A DNA stretch of 64,000 nucleotides. Source: DASRDU01 sp035560235. Its GTDB lineage: Bacteria > Acidobacteriota > Blastocatellia > RBC074. Each line of letters opens with the position of its first letter. The stretch's first letter is position 1. Where the stretch lies: the NCBI GenBank assembly GCA_035560235.1, contig DATMAG010000116.1, positions 62,001 through 126,000 of the forward strand, written 5' to 3'. Of this stretch, positions 56,315 through 64,000 are shown piece after piece. A program made the translations under genes and the position numbers. The notes under the pieces were generated by a model. It made no database searches and was not told the DNA's origin. It was given only the letters and a program-made list of their open reading frames with translations.

Positions 56315-58810
56315 ATGCAGTGGCTCGATATGTCCGATTATAACCGGCGCGCGCGCGTTTTCTGGTGGGTCCTGATCGGCGGCGGCATTGTCATCTCTGG
56401 CCGCGCAGTCAGTGAATTGTCACCACAGGCTCAGGGCGAATGGGAAAAGCTGCTGGCGCTGCTGACGCTGACGCTGCTTGCGGGTTTGCGTCAGGTACGG
56501 ATTCCCGGCACAAAGGCCATCATCACGCCGAGCGATGCGCTGGTCTTCCTGAGCGCGCTGTGCCTGAATGCGGCGGGAGCAACGCTCATTGCCTGCGCTG
56601 ATATCTTTCTCGCCACCTGCCGGGCGTCAAGGCGATGGACGAGCCGCCTGGCAGCTCCGGCGCAGATGGCCGTTACAATGTACTTTTCGGCCACGCTCCT
56701 GAAATGGGCGCTGCGCTGGCTGGAACAGAAACATCTGTCAGCAAGTACCTGCCTGTTTGTTGCTCTGCTCTCTTTTGCCTGCGCTCACTTCCTGATCAAC
56801 ACCGGGCTGGTTGCAGCGCTGCTGGCGCTGAAGCAGGGCGAAGCCTTCCTCCCGCTCTGGCGCGACAACTATGCCCTGGTCGGGCTCGTGAACGCAGCGA
56901 ATGCTTCCGCTGCCGGGCTGATCTATCTCGGCCTGCAGAAATTCGGTCTGGTATCGCTGCTCGCGGCAGGGCCGATTGTGGCGGTGATCTTTGCGACCTG
57001 CTTCTTTTACCTGAAGCAGGCCGAGCAGGCCGAGCGTCACCTGCAGGAACTGACTGAAAGCGAAGAGCGTTTTCACAGCGCCTTTGATTACGCTTCGACC
57101 GGCATGGGGCTGCTCGGCAAGGATGAAAAATGGATGCAGGTCAATCACGCGCTCTGTCACCTGCTCGGCTATTCCGATGAAGAACTGATGGCGCTCGGGC
57201 TGCAAAGCATCTTTCACGCCGATGATTTTCTGACGATGCGCTCCAGCCTCTCGCAACTGCTGACTGGAGAGCAGCGGGCAGTGCATCTGGAACTGCGGCT
57301 GATTCACCGGGAAGGGCATCAGATCCATGGCCTGCTGAGCGCCGCCGCGATTCGTGATGTTCGCCGCAACGTCCGTCACCTGATTCTGCAGATTCAGGAT
57401 TTCACTGATCGCAGGCGCGCCGAGGAACTCAGGTACAGCACGCTGCACGATGCGCTGACGGGGCTGCCGAATCGGACGCTGCTGATGGATCACCTGAAGC
57501 TGGCGCTGGCGCGGTCGCAGCGACGAGGGAATTATCTGTTCGCCACGCTGTTTCTGGATTTTGATCGTTTCAAGGTCATCAACGACAGTCTCGGCCATCT
57601 GATCGGAGATCAGTTGCTCATCGGCATCGCGCGGCGGCTGGAAGCCTGTCTGCGACCCGGCGACACCATCGCCCGGCTCGGCGGCGACGAATTCGCGGTC
57701 CTGCTCGAAGACCTGACGGCCCCTGAAGAGGCCATTGTCATTGCCGAACGCCTGCAACAGGAGATGCGCCAGCCGTTCAACCTCGGTGGCCACGAAGTCT
57801 TCAGCAGCGTCAGCATCGGCATTGCCTTCAGCGCGCCGCATTATCAGCGGCCCGAGGAACTGCTGCGCGATGCTGACACGGCGATGTATTACGCCAAATC
57901 GCAGGGGCGGGCGCGGCACGCGATCTTCGACAGCGAGATGCACGTCCGGGCCATGAAGCTGATGCAGCTTGAAACCGACCTGCGCTTTGCCATCAGTCGG
58001 CAGGAATTCTTCCTCGTCTATCAGCCGATCGTCTCGCTCAACACCGGCAGCCTCGAAGGCTTCGAGGCGCTCCTTCGCTGGCAGCATCCGCAGATGGGCC
58101 TGATCAGTCCGGCTGACTTCATTCCGATTGCGGAGGAGACAGGGCTGATCGTGCCCATCGGGCAGTGGGTGCTTGAAACCGCCTGCAACCAGTTGCGCCA
58201 GTGGCAGACGCTGACGCCCGCAGACAGTGTGCTCTCAATGAGCATCAATCTGTCCCGCAGGCAACTGCTGCAGCCCGATATTGCCGAGCGCATCAGGCAG
58301 ATCGTGAATCAGGCCGGAGTGGCTCCGCAGCAGATCAAACTTGAGATAACGGAGAGCGTCGTGATGGAAAATCTGGATGCCTTGTCGGCCACGCTGACCC
58401 AGTTGCGCGAGAGCGGATTCAGACTGAGCATTGATGATTTCGGCACGGGTTATTCCTCACTCAGCTACCTTCATCGTCTGCCCGTCCAGACGCTCAAGAT
58501 TGACCGCTCCTTTGTGGTGAAGATGCTGGAAAACCAGGAGAACGCCGAGATCGTGCGGACGATTCTCTCACTTTCAAAAACGCTCGGCATTGATGTCGTC
58601 GCGGAAGGCATTGAACAGCAGGAGCAGGCCGACCACCTGCGCGCGCTCAACTGCGAGGCCGGACAGGGATACTTTTTCTCCAGACCGTTGTCGCTCGAAT
58701 CGGCAGAGCAACTGGTGCGGCAGCAGGCTCAGCCGGAATCTCTTCAGCACTCAGTTCAAGTCCCTCTGCCGCAACCGGCTCTCAGCCGTCAGGCGACACA
58801 ACACATCTGA
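56315..58810 (+). CDS. Membrane PAS-GGDEF-EAL protein
   Basis: An 831-residue cyclic di-GMP protein. About six to seven membrane helices (residues 15-235) form a sensor module like the MASE groups. A PAS domain (about 245-370) is followed by GGDEF (about 375-535) with intact LGGDEF (456-460) and an I-site RPGD five residues before. An EAL domain (about 550-800) follows with EGFEALLRW (Glu 584), ITESVVMENLD and IDDFGTGYSS. Both active sites look intact, so it could make and break c-di-GMP. The signal is unknown. Confidence 0.94.
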   Translation: MQWLDMSDYNRRARVFWWVLIGGGIVISGRAVSELSPQAQGEWEKLLALLTLTLLAGLRQVRIPGTKAIITPSDALVFLSALCLNAAGATLIACADIFLATCRASRRWTSRLAAPAQMAVTMYFSATLLKWALRWLEQKHLSASTCLFVALLSFACAHFLINTGLVAALLALKQGEAFLPLWRDNYALVGLVNAANASAAGLIYLGLQKFGLVSLLAAGPIVAVIFATCFFYLKQAEQAERHLQELTESEERFHSAFDYASTGMGLLGKDEKWMQVNHALCHLLGYSDEELMALGLQSIFHADDFLTMRSSLSQLLTGEQRAVHLELRLIHREGHQIHGLLSAAAIRDVRRNVRHLILQIQDFTDRRRAEELRYSTLHDALTGLPNRTLLMDHLKLALARSQRRGNYLFATLFLDFDRFKVINDSLGHLIGDQLLIGIARRLEACLRPGDTIARLGGDEFAVLLEDLTAPEEAIVIAERLQQEMRQPFNLGGHEVFSSVSIGIAFSAPHYQRPEELLRDADTAMYYAKSQGRARHAIFDSEMHVRAMKLMQLETDLRFAISRQEFFLVYQPIVSLNTGSLEGFEALLRWQHPQMGLISPADFIPIAEETGLIVPIGQWVLETACNQLRQWQTLTPADSVLSMSINLSRRQLLQPDIAERIRQIVNQAGVAPQQIKLEITESVVMENLDALSATLTQLRESGFRLSIDDFGTGYSSLSYLHRLPVQTLKIDRSFVVKMLENQENAEIVRTILSLSKTLGIDVVAEGIEQQEQADHLRALNCEAGQGYFFSRPLSLESAEQLVRQQAQPESLQHSVQVPLPQPALSRQATQHI

Positions 58811-58837
58811 AGCCATTTTCAGCTTCGGCTGTTTATT
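58807..58837 (+). terminator. Weak terminator-like hairpin
   Basis: A 7-bp stem (CTGAAGC at 58807-58813 with GCTTCGG at 58822-58828, one G-T pair) is followed by CTGTTTATT between two convergent genes. Low confidence. Confidence 0.35.
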
Positions 58838-58839
58838 CA

Positions 58840-59202
58840 TCAGGAATTGATGACGGCGGCAAACGCTTCCTGATCAAATCCCACCACGACCTGCTTCCCT
58901 TTCCGCACAATCGGACGCCGCAATAAATTCGGCTCAGCAACGATCAGAGCAATCAATTCATCACGCGCCGGGAGCGCCGATGCAAAGCCGCGTTCCTTAT
59001 AAATTGCGTGGCGCGTGTTGAGCATTGCCGATGCGTCACTGCTGCCCAGAATTTCGCTGACTTCATCCGGCGTGAGCGGTTTGCGCGCATAATCGCGCTC
59101 GACGATTTCCACGCCGCTTTGATCGGCCATTTCGCGCAGGAGACTCCTCGCGTTGCGACAGGTCGTTCAGGTGCTTTTGAACCAGAATGTAATCTTCTGC
59201 AT
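58840..59202 (-). CDS. ArsC/Spx-family protein, probable selenoprotein (in-frame TGA)
   Basis: The minus strand reads from ATG 59202, behind the ribosome binding site AAGGGA, through an in-frame TGA (59169-59167) to a stop at 58840, giving 120 residues. The sequence ITFWFKST-U-TTCRNARSLLRE, then ERDYARKPL, MLNTRHAIYKERG, LLRRPIVRKGKQVVVGF, is the arsenate-reductase-like/Spx/YffB thioredoxin fold. The TGA stands exactly where the first cysteine of CxxC belongs, so the site would be Sec-T-T-C. Nothing else in the gene is broken. A SECIS-like hairpin follows. It lies 13 bp after the BNR gene and is probably co-transcribed. Without Sec insertion only a truncated 97-residue form (from ATG 59130) without the active site would arise. 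A nonsense mutation is the alternative. Confidence 0.75.
59133..59152 (-). promoter_or_regulatory. Candidate bacterial SECIS element
   Basis: Just after the TGA, the minus strand has CGCGAGGA (59152-59145), loop GTC (59144-59142), then TCCTGCGCG (59141-59133). This is an 8-bp stem with one bulged G. The loop begins with G and lies 22 nt after the TGA. This fits the general bacterial SECIS pattern (short stem, G in the first loop positions, roughly 16-37 nt from the UGA). Confidence 0.65.
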
Positions 59203-59215
59203 TGCGCTTTCCCTT

Positions 59216-62200
59216 TTACTGTTTCTGCGATGACTGCGAGTTTGCCGCTCCGGCAATCTGATCGAGCGCGGTTCTGATTGCAGTCATCTCCTTCATCAGA
59301 TCATCGTAACGCTCAAAGGCGTCTCTGCCGACCTTCTGATCCGCCTGGCCGATCATTCGCGCAATGTTTGAGAACTGATCAATCAGCATCGGCTGCGGAT
59401 ATGCGCCGCCTGCGGTGATGACGCGGGCAGCGAGGTCGCGCAGTTTTGCGGAGGCTTCAGCATTGCCCTTCATTCGCTCGCGGGCTTCGCGGATGCGGGC
59501 GGCAAGCTTGCGCGCCTCGCTGATCGCGGCGTTCACCTTCAGGCTGAAATCAAGCTGCTCGCGCAAATCGGCAATCGTCACGCCGTCGGCAGCAACGCGC
59601 GGATCAATTCTGATTTCAAGCGGGCGCGTCTGATTCCAGCCTCCGATTGAAAGCCTGACCTGATACCGGCCCGGCACAGCAAGCGGGCCGAAGCCTGCGC
59701 CCTCCGCGCCCGGATAACGCAAATCCCAGACGAAGCGATTCAGTCCGGCCTTCTTTGTCGGTCGCGTTGCGCCACCGCCGCCACGCGGGCCGCGCATGCC
59801 CTGCGCCTGATCGGCATTCGCCTGCTGGCCGCCGCTGGTAAACGAGCGCACGACTTTTCCGGCTGCATCGAGGATTTCAAGCTTCACTTCGTCTGCCGGT
59901 TCCGTCGCGAGGTAATAATCAAGCTGCGCGCCGTTCGGCGGATATTCAGGCGCGGTCGCGCTCGGCGGCGATGGCACGTAACGCATCCGGTACGCTTCAC
60001 GCGGCTGAAACAGATACGCCTGAGCCGTCGCGTCAAAGCGCGGTTCCGCATTCGTGCGCGCTGCTGACTGCGCCGCGGCAAGCTGCTGAAGCGGCGTGAT
60101 GTTGTCCATAATCCAGAACGAACGACCCATCGTTGAGATCACCAGATCCTTGCGATGCACTTTGATGTCAGTCACCGGAGTCACCGGCAGGTTCTGTTGC
60201 AGCGTCTGCCAGTGTCGTCCCTGATCGAACGAAACAAACGCGCCGAACTCAGTACCCGCGTACAACAGCCCTTCACGATCAGGGTCTTCGCGCACGACGC
60301 GCGTTGGATAGTCTGCCGGGATGCCGTTCTTTCCATCAGTCAGCCGCGTCCACGTTGCGCCGTAATCGTTCGTCACGAAGATGTAAGGCTGCCAGTCATT
60401 GAGTTGAAAACGATAGGCCGCGATGTAAGCTGAGCCTTTGCGATGCGGCGAATCCTCTATGTTCTGAATGTGGCTGTCACGCGGCAGAGCCTTCGGCGTG
60501 ACGTTCTTCCACGTTTTGCCGCCGTCGCGGGTCACATAAACCGGCCCGTCATTCGAGCCTGTCCAGATCACGCCGCGTTCAAGCCGCGATTCCCTGATCG
60601 CATACAGCGCGCTGTAAACTTCCTCGCCCGTAATGTCGCGGGTGATCGGTTCGCCTGAAAGCACCTGTTTGTCGGGGTCGTTTGCGGTCAGGTCGGGACT
60701 GATTCTTTCCCACGTCACGCCGTCATCGGTCGTGCGGTGCAGATACTGCGAGCCGTGATAAACGACCTTCGGATCGTGCGGCGAAACTTCAATCGGTGAC
60801 TGCCGCACGAAGCGATATTTCATATCCTTCGGGTTGTGGCCGTAACGATTCTGCGGATAGATCCAGTAATGTTTCTCCTGTCCGGTTGCGACGTTGTAGC
60901 GTCCGAATTCGCCCTTGCACACACCGTAAACAATTTTGCCGTTCGGCTGCGGGCGAATCTGACCAGTCTCGCAACCCGGCCCCTGCATCCACGTCTTTTC
61001 AGGCTCAGGACTCCAGGCGTATGGCGGCAGGCTGTCAACGATCAAAGTCGTGTTGTCCTGCTGCGGGCCGTAGATGCGGTACGGAAACTGATCGTCCGCA
61101 TCCACCATATAAATTTCGGCAGTCGGCTGATTGAGAATTGATGACCAGCTTTTACCGCCATCCTGCGTGATGGTTGCGCCGCCATCGTTGCACTGAATTG
61201 CAATGTTCGGATTGTCGGGATTGAACCAGATGCCGTGATTATCGCCGTGCGGCACGCGCACGCTCGTCCACGTTTTGCCGCCGTCAGCCGATTTCATCAC
61301 GTTCAGACTGTTGACCCAGACTTCGTTTTCATTCTTCGGATTGACGTCAATATTGTTGAAGTAAAAAGGCCGCACGCGCAGCGAAGCATCCGAACTCATC
61401 AGCCGCCACGTCGCGCCGCTGTCATCTGAACGGTAAACGCCGCCTTCATCACCCGAAGCTTCGACGAGCGCATAAACCACGTTCGGCTTTGAGCGCGCCA
61501 CATCGAGATCAATCTTGCCGATCAGTTTCTGCGGCAGTCCGTTTGTCAGATGCGTCCAGTTGTCGCCGCCGTCGGTTGATTTGTAAATGCCGCCTTCGCC
61601 TGCCGCACCGCCGCTGATGATCGTCCAGGGCTTGCGCTCGCCGCGCCACGCACCCGCATAAATTTCATTCGGGTTCGACCAGTTGAGCGCGAGCGCCACA
61701 AAGCCCGTGCGCTCGTTGATGTACAAAACCTTCTGCCACGTCCTGCCACCGTCCTTTGTGCGAAAGACTCCGCGCTCCGCATTCGGCCCGAACGGATTGC
61801 CGATGGCCGCGACATAAACGATGTCGGGATTGGTCGGATGAATAACGACCGCGCCAATCTGCCCGGCATCTTTGAGGCCAATAAACGTCCACGTTCTGCC
61901 CGCATTGACTGACTTGTAAACGCCTTTGCCAATGATGACGTTGCTGCGAATCGCATCGCTGCCCGTGCCGACGTAAACGATATTCGGATCTGAATCCGAG
62001 ACATCAATCGCGCCAATCGAACCCGTCGCCATCTGCCCGTCGCTCGTCGGCTCCCACGTAATGCCGTAATTGGTCGTCTTGAAAACACCGCCGCCGGTTG
62101 CGCCCATGTAAAAAACATTCGGCTGCGTGCGCACCCCCGCGACGGCGGTGACGCGCCCGCCACGATGCGGCCCGACCGAACGCCAGCGCAGGCTTTGATA

Positions 62201-62350
62201 ATGCGCCAGCGGCACGGTCACATTCGGATCAGACTGCGCCCGCAGTGCTGTCCTGGTAACCGCGCTGTAAATTGAAATGAAAGCCGACACCGCGGCAAAG
62301 ATCAGCAGCGCCGAAAGAAAGTGACGTTTAGTAGCGACTCGCCTGGGCAT
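59216..62350 (-). CDS. Large BNR/sortilin-like beta-propeller protein
   Basis: A 1044-residue exported protein. ATG 62350 has GAGGT six bases upstream and gives an N-terminal signal/anchor (FLSALLIFAAVSAF). The body (about 60-800) is a series of propeller blades with at least eight Asp-box motifs (S/TxDGGxTW: TKDGGRTWQ, STDGGDNWT, SADGGKTWT, TQDGGKSWS, TRDGGKTWK and others), as in the VPS10/sortilin and BNR groups. The last about 220 residues form a separate beta domain and a helical end (AAISEARKLAARIREARERM). A longer reading frame up to 62575 runs through a repeat and is not real. Such proteins are often labelled glycosyl hydrolases, but no hydrolase site is visible; a binding role is more likely. 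Confidence 0.88.
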   Translation of the reverse strand: MPRRVATKRHFLSALLIFAAVSAFISIYSAVTRTALRAQSDPNVTVPLAHYQSLRWRSVGPHRGGRVTAVAGVRTQPNVFYMGATGGGVFKTTNYGITWEPTSDGQMATGSIGAIDVSDSDPNIVYVGTGSDAIRSNVIIGKGVYKSVNAGRTWTFIGLKDAGQIGAVVIHPTNPDIVYVAAIGNPFGPNAERGVFRTKDGGRTWQKVLYINERTGFVALALNWSNPNEIYAGAWRGERKPWTIISGGAAGEGGIYKSTDGGDNWTHLTNGLPQKLIGKIDLDVARSKPNVVYALVEASGDEGGVYRSDDSGATWRLMSSDASLRVRPFYFNNIDVNPKNENEVWVNSLNVMKSADGGKTWTSVRVPHGDNHGIWFNPDNPNIAIQCNDGGATITQDGGKSWSSILNQPTAEIYMVDADDQFPYRIYGPQQDNTTLIVDSLPPYAWSPEPEKTWMQGPGCETGQIRPQPNGKIVYGVCKGEFGRYNVATGQEKHYWIYPQNRYGHNPKDMKYRFVRQSPIEVSPHDPKVVYHGSQYLHRTTDDGVTWERISPDLTANDPDKQVLSGEPITRDITGEEVYSALYAIRESRLERGVIWTGSNDGPVYVTRDGGKTWKNVTPKALPRDSHIQNIEDSPHRKGSAYIAAYRFQLNDWQPYIFVTNDYGATWTRLTDGKNGIPADYPTRVVREDPDREGLLYAGTEFGAFVSFDQGRHWQTLQQNLPVTPVTDIKVHRKDLVISTMGRSFWIMDNITPLQQLAAAQSAARTNAEPRFDATAQAYLFQPREAYRMRYVPSPPSATAPEYPPNGAQLDYYLATEPADEVKLEILDAAGKVVRSFTSGGQQANADQAQGMRGPRGGGGATRPTKKAGLNRFVWDLRYPGAEGAGFGPLAVPGRYQVRLSIGGWNQTRPLEIRIDPRVAADGVTIADLREQLDFSLKVNAAISEARKLAARIREARERMKGNAEASAKLRDLAARVITAGGAYPQPMLIDQFSNIARMIGQADQKVGRDAFERYDDLMKEMTAIRTALDQIAGAANSQSSQKQ

Positions 62351-62377
62351 AAGGTGACCTCGTATTTTGTATTCAGC

Positions 62378-62477
62378 AGAGAACGGAGCAAACGAAAATA
62401 ACGGAAGAAACGGAAAAGAACTGAACGTGTTCAGAAGCTTTCCGTCTGTTCCGTTATTTTCGTTTGTTCCGTTCTCT
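62378..62477. repeat. Inverted repeat with 37-bp arms, ACGGAACAAACGAAAATAAC family
   Basis: Arms at 62378-62414 and 62441-62477 pair with three mismatches. The loop is 26 nt. It shares the AACAGACGGA / TCCGTCTGTTCCGT words with the element at 9235-9329, and lies between the BNR gene and the gene of unknown function. Confidence 0.93.
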
Positions 62478-62492
62478 CTTTTTGTTTTCGAC

Positions 62493-63164
62493 TTAACCTT
62501 CAGTCCTGCCGATGATGGTGATGCCGACCGGCAGGGGGCCGGATTTTGTGGGCAGGGCGACTTCAAGAATGACATGGCTCTCTTCGGTCGTGACGACTTT
62601 CGGCAGCCCGTCCTTAGCGGTCACTGAAACCAGGCTCCAGGGCGAAACGTGCGCGGAACCGGCGGCGGGGCTGCTCAGTTTGACAAGCGCATCGCCCTTG
62701 ACCTGCGCGTTCGGATCGGCGTCTGCGCTCGCCGGACTGAGCACAAAGAAATCGCGCGTCGGTGAAACGCCCATATGCGAGCCATTCACCGGCATCACGG
62801 CATAACGCAGCGTGTAATAACCGGCCTTGATGCCCTGGCCGCGATAATCTGAAGTCGCTGCCGGAAAGTTGATGACGCCCATCAGGCTGCCGTCCTGAAG
62901 CTGCGCGAAGTTGGCGCCTTCGACTTCGGCTTTGGCGGTGGCGATGTCCCTGCGAAACCAGATTTCACAGACCGCCTTGCCGCTGCCGTCAGTGACGCGC
63001 AGGCCCTTGTTTTCAAGCACGCCGCGCACCGCAGCAGGCACGGCATCGGCTTTCAATTCACCGATGGCTTCGACCTTGTAATTACCCTCGGCTTCCGGCT
63101 GACGCGCCGGAACTGAAACTGCAAAGACGAAGAGCAGAAGAAAAGCAAGTAACTGACGAAACAT
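62493..63164 (-). CDS. Secreted protein of unknown function
   Basis: A 223-residue protein. ATG 63164 has AGAGG just upstream and begins a signal peptide (LLAFLLLFVFAVSVPARQ). The mature part is a single beta-rich domain with KAVCEIWFRRDI, GYYTLRYAVMPVNGSHMGVSPTRDFFVLSPA and a C-terminal SPWSLVSVTAKDGLPKVVTTEE. The pattern SPTRDFFLLSPA recurs in uncharacterised acidobacterial and planctomycete proteins, as far as I recall. It is upstream of the BNR gene on the same strand, separated by the 37-bp inverted repeat. No function is proposed. Confidence 0.75.
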   Translation of the reverse strand: MFRQLLAFLLLFVFAVSVPARQPEAEGNYKVEAIGELKADAVPAAVRGVLENKGLRVTDGSGKAVCEIWFRRDIATAKAEVEGANFAQLQDGSLMGVINFPAATSDYRGQGIKAGYYTLRYAVMPVNGSHMGVSPTRDFFVLSPASADADPNAQVKGDALVKLSSPAAGSAHVSPWSLVSVTAKDGLPKVVTTEESHVILEVALPTKSGPLPVGITIIGRTEG

Positions 63165-63308
63165 TGAACCTCTCGAACTGAAGTTGATAAAAGTCAGGCC
63201 ACAGAAACTGACCTGCAACCAGAGCCTGACGCATGCGCCGCGCCTGTGATTGACGCTGCAGCCTCTCAGGTTGTCTGTCTGAATTCTGTGGCCGGTGATT
63301 CCGTGAAA

Positions 63309-63989
63309 TCAGCGCGCAAACGTGCCGACAAAGGCGCTGCGTTTGCCGTTGAGCGACCACGACACGCCGAGGCCCTGGCCCAGGAACTGATCGAGCGTGG
63401 CGACCGAAGGCATCGCGTGCGTCGTCGCGGTCAGCGGCTCGTAAAAGTTCTCTTCGTGGCCGCAGATTTTATCCTTCGGCGTAATCATCCGCGTGCTGAT
63501 GCCCGCGAGTCTGCCTGCCTGAACATGCCCGGCAACGGTGTGTTCGCCGTGATATTCCATCTCGAAGCTGATTGGCACGACTTCAGTGCGCACGATGTTT
63601 TCAAACATCCTGCCGCCCATCGCCTCGACGAAAGCCCGCAGCGCGGCGCGCTGTTCTGCCGAAGCCTTCTCATCCACGATCAGCACGGCTTTGGCCGGAT
63701 ACGGATCGTTGTAGTTGCTGCCGAGCGTGGCCGCAGCTCTGACGACGCCGACCACGCTCAGGCCGTCAAGCCTGACGCCGTTCCAGCTTCCCTTCTGAAT
63801 GCGCCACGCCAGAATCGCCTGATCTCCGACGAGGCCAATCTCAGCGTTGGCGAAACACGCGCCGGTGTAAACATCGGCATTGCGCGTTTCAAGGTATTCG
63901 CCATAAATCTGTGCTTCGGCTTTGGCGTTCGCCCTGCCGTGATCGTGGTCGGCCAGCGCAACAGCAGCCGAAAACATCATCAGAAACAT
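63309..63989 (-). CDS. DUF1326-like protein, 5' end at window edge
   Basis: At least 226 residues. The beginning visible (MFLMMFSAAVALADHDHG) looks like the end of a signal peptide, so the true start is probably a little beyond the window edge. The body IYGEYLETRNADVYTGACFANAE and AILAWRIQKGSWNGVRLDGLSVVGVV resembles DUF1326, a domain of unknown function that begins with a Cys-containing strand. A short His/Asp motif near the start might bind metal. It is the first visible gene of a minus-strand group. Confidence 0.6.
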   Translation of the reverse strand: MFLMMFSAAVALADHDHGRANAKAEAQIYGEYLETRNADVYTGACFANAEIGLVGDQAILAWRIQKGSWNGVRLDGLSVVGVVRAAATLGSNYNDPYPAKAVLIVDEKASAEQRAALRAFVEAMGGRMFENIVRTEVVPISFEMEYHGEHTVAGHVQAGRLAGISTRMITPKDKICGHEENFYEPLTATTHAMPSVATLDQFLGQGLGVSWSLNGKRSAFVGTFAR

Positions 63990-64000
63990 TGCCGCGAGAA

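Noticed and set aside
56738..58087. A 449-residue minus-strand open frame
   Set aside because: Antisense to the PAS-GGDEF-EAL gene, whose motifs are all intact.
62351..62575. A 75-residue N-terminal extension of the BNR protein
   Set aside because: It runs through the inverted repeat; ATG 62350 has GAGGT upstream and begins a signal sequence.

Overview
The window is a GC-rich stretch of bacterial chromosome. It most likely comes from an acidobacterium, perhaps class Blastocatellia, but no 16S gene is present to prove it. The inference rests on tandem secreted VWA proteins of the acidobacterial VWFA-related type, a DUF4388/J-domain/TPR protein, an RNase E/G with a very large insert in its S1 domain, and intergenic DNA full of hairpin-forming repeats. 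All genes have normal structure. No phage, insertion sequence, CRISPR array or rRNA is visible.

Layout. 1-3.7 kb: an ECF sigma factor/anti-sigma pair between two DUF4097-type beta-repeat proteins. 4-8 kb: a degenerate sigma-54-activator-like protein, a fatty acid desaturase and a histidine kinase/response regulator pair. 8.4-17.9 kb: an envelope locus with a DUF1175 lipoprotein, a 1644-residue thioester alpha-2-macroglobulin, a membrane protein, and a fusion of penicillin-binding transpeptidase, SpoIID and a zinc metallopeptidase. 18.2-21.4 kb: a zinc-ribbon protein and an NtrB/NtrC-like pair. 21.6-25.7 kb: a proline-rich secreted protein, argH, a beta-propeller pseudogene, a VanX-type dipeptidase and a coiled-coil protein. 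25.7-32.5 kb: two membrane glycosyltransferase-like proteins, two VWA proteins, a type IV pilin and an M50-like protease. 32.8-38.6 kb: lipid enzymes (CDP-alcohol phosphotransferase, HAD phosphatase, PAP2, PlsC), the DUF4388/J/TPR protein and a lipoprotein. 38.7-41.4 kb: an aminotransferase, a CoA transferase and tRNA-Ile2(CAU). 41.8-53.7 kb: a FecR-domain protein, a diguanylate cyclase, the rod-shape operon mreB-mreC-mreD-mrdA-rodA and RNase E/G. 54-58.8 kb: a subtilase with a coding minisatellite behind a sigma-54-type promoter, and a GGDEF-EAL protein. 58.8-64 kb, minus strand: a probable selenocysteine-containing ArsC/Spx-family protein, a large BNR-repeat protein, a secreted protein of unknown function and a probable DUF1326 protein cut by the window end.

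The most striking observation is at 58840-59202. An ArsC/Spx-like gene reads straight through an in-frame TGA that replaces the first cysteine of its CxxC site. The TGA is followed 22 nt later by the loop of a short hairpin fitting the bacterial SECIS pattern, and the gene has a good ribosome binding site. Next in interest are the A2M/DUF1175/PBP-SpoIID-peptidase locus, heptameric repeats inserted in frame in that fusion gene, an AAA+ regulator that has lost its ATPase motifs, and several families of long inverted repeats between genes.
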